Assembly (NCBI GenBank): GCA_001604435.1
Contig: LVBO01000506.1
Span: 1-6,210, forward strand
Source of the DNA: Synergistales bacterium Syner_01
Lineage (GTDB): Bacteria > Synergistota > Synergistia > Synergistales > Aminobacteriaceae
Length of the DNA: 6,210 bases
Direction of reading: 5' to 3'
The notes beneath the pieces are model-generated. The model worked only from the letters and a program-made list of their open reading frames with translations. It was not told the origin of the DNA and searched no databases. Of this stretch, positions 5,500 to 6,210 are shown one piece after another. A program made the translations under genes and the position numbers. Every line of letters begins with the position of its first letter. The stretch's first letter is position 1.

Positions 5500-6210
5500 A
5501 TGTTCTCTTCTTTCCCGAAACTCGAAAAAAAAGTGTGGTCGTGGTGCGCGTACGATGTCGGGAACTCGGCGTTCGCCACGACGATAATGGCGGCTATATA
5601 CCCGGTCTATTTCCGCGAAGTCGCTTCTCAGGGGCTTGCTTCGAATATATCGACCGCCTATTGGGCATACACGGCTTCCGCGGCGCTTTTTCTCAGCGCG
5701 TTTTCTTCTCCCCTGCTCGGAGCCCTTGCCGATATCCAGGGTTCAAAAAAACGCATGCTCGCAATTTTCACAGGAATAGGCGTTCTCTCCACCGGATGCA
5801 TGGCGTTCATCGGTCCGGGCGATTGGCTTTTTGCACTTTTCCTCATGGCGGGCGGAACAATAGGGTTTACTATCTCGATTATTTTTTACGACGCGCTTCT
5901 TCCGTCGCTTGTTCCCCCTGAACGCATCGATAGAGTATCGGCGCAAGGCTATGCATTCGGGTATCTCGGAGGAGGCGTCCTGCTCGCTATTAACTTTTTG
6001 TTTATTGCGCTTCTGCCCGGTACCATGGGGGCTCGTCTTTCCTTCTTCTCCGTCGCCATCTGGTGGGGCGGGTTCACTCTGCCCGTTCTGTACAATGTAG
6101 CCGAACCTCCCGTGGACGGAGAGAGAATCGACACGAATACGGCGTTGCGGGGCGGAGCGAGAAGGCTGCAAAACACCTTCAGAGAGATTCGCTCGTATCG
6201 GAATCTTTTT
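5500..6210 (+). CDS. UMF1-family MFS transporter, N-terminal half (runs off window)
   Basis: Membrane transporter of the major facilitator superfamily, UMF1/Atg22-like group (COG2270). The frame is open from ATG 5500 to the right edge, 237 codons, about half the usual length, so the gene is complete at its start only. The hallmark N-terminus WSWCAYDVGNSAFATTI (14-29) is present, followed by PVYF and the loop-2/3 motif GALADIQGSKKRM (74-86) typical of MFS proteins, then YDALLPSLVPPERIDRVSA (130-148) and GYAFGYLGGG, characteristic of this group. Six membrane segments are visible at about 16-38, 55-76, 88-105, 109-130, 151-173 and 180-199, then a charged, presumably cytoplasmic loop from about 201 onward. 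It is transcribed alone, divergent from the deaminase. Bacterial UMF1 members have poorly known substrates, and nothing here identifies one. Family call is firm. Confidence 0.92.
   Translation, partial: MFSSFPKLEKKVWSWCAYDVGNSAFATTIMAAIYPVYFREVASQGLASNISTAYWAYTASAALFLSAFSSPLLGALADIQGSKKRMLAIFTGIGVLSTGCMAFIGPGDWLFALFLMAGGTIGFTISIIFYDALLPSLVPPERIDRVSAQGYAFGYLGGGVLLAINFLFIALLPGTMGARLSFFSVAIWWGGFTLPVLYNVAEPPVDGERIDTNTALRGGARRLQNTFREIRSYRNLF

Noticed and set aside
5352..5579. Longer dCMP deaminase starting at 5579 (252 residues)
   Set aside because: It would cover the divergent promoters and overlap the transporter start. The added 76 residues do not resemble the family, while ATG 5351 has its own SD and promoter.

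Overview
This is a gene-dense bacterial chromosome window. It has strong Shine-Dalgarno (SD) sequences, sigma70-type promoters and ATGA stop/start overlaps. Seven protein genes account for almost all of it. The family mix (UMF1-type transporter, COG2316-type HD protein, NarL-type two-component pair, long beta-CASP nuclease) would fit an anaerobe such as a member of Synergistota or a Firmicute. That is a guess from style, because no marker gene is present. I see no tRNA, rRNA, CRISPR array, insertion sequence or phage gene.

Layout, right to left on the minus strand: a dCMP deaminase (5351-4821) overlaps an HD-superfamily hydrolase (4824-4240) by ATGA. After a 103-base gap with a candidate promoter come a NarL/LuxR-type response regulator (4136-3501), its HPK7-type membrane sensor kinase (3504-2053, ATGA overlap), a beta-CASP metallo-beta-lactamase-fold nuclease (2084-480, 32-base overlap with the kinase) and, 52 bases on, an unrecognised single-TM protein cut by the left window edge (427 to 1). 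On the plus strand, divergent from the deaminase, a UMF1-family MFS transporter begins at 5500 and runs off the right edge.

The 148-base divergent region (5352-5499) holds an extended -10 promoter in each direction, a short inverted repeat between them and a leader that could fold over the transporter's SD. The regulator, kinase, nuclease and TM protein look like one transcription unit, linking an envelope signal to a predicted RNA-processing enzyme. The deaminase and HD protein form a second, probably nucleotide-related pair.

The clearest unexplained structures are two perfect inverted repeats inside the coding sequence of the unrecognised TM protein (16-base arms at 225-257, 9-base arms at 159-179). 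No wholly new system is evident. The best leads are the signalling-plus-nuclease operon and these intragenic hairpins.
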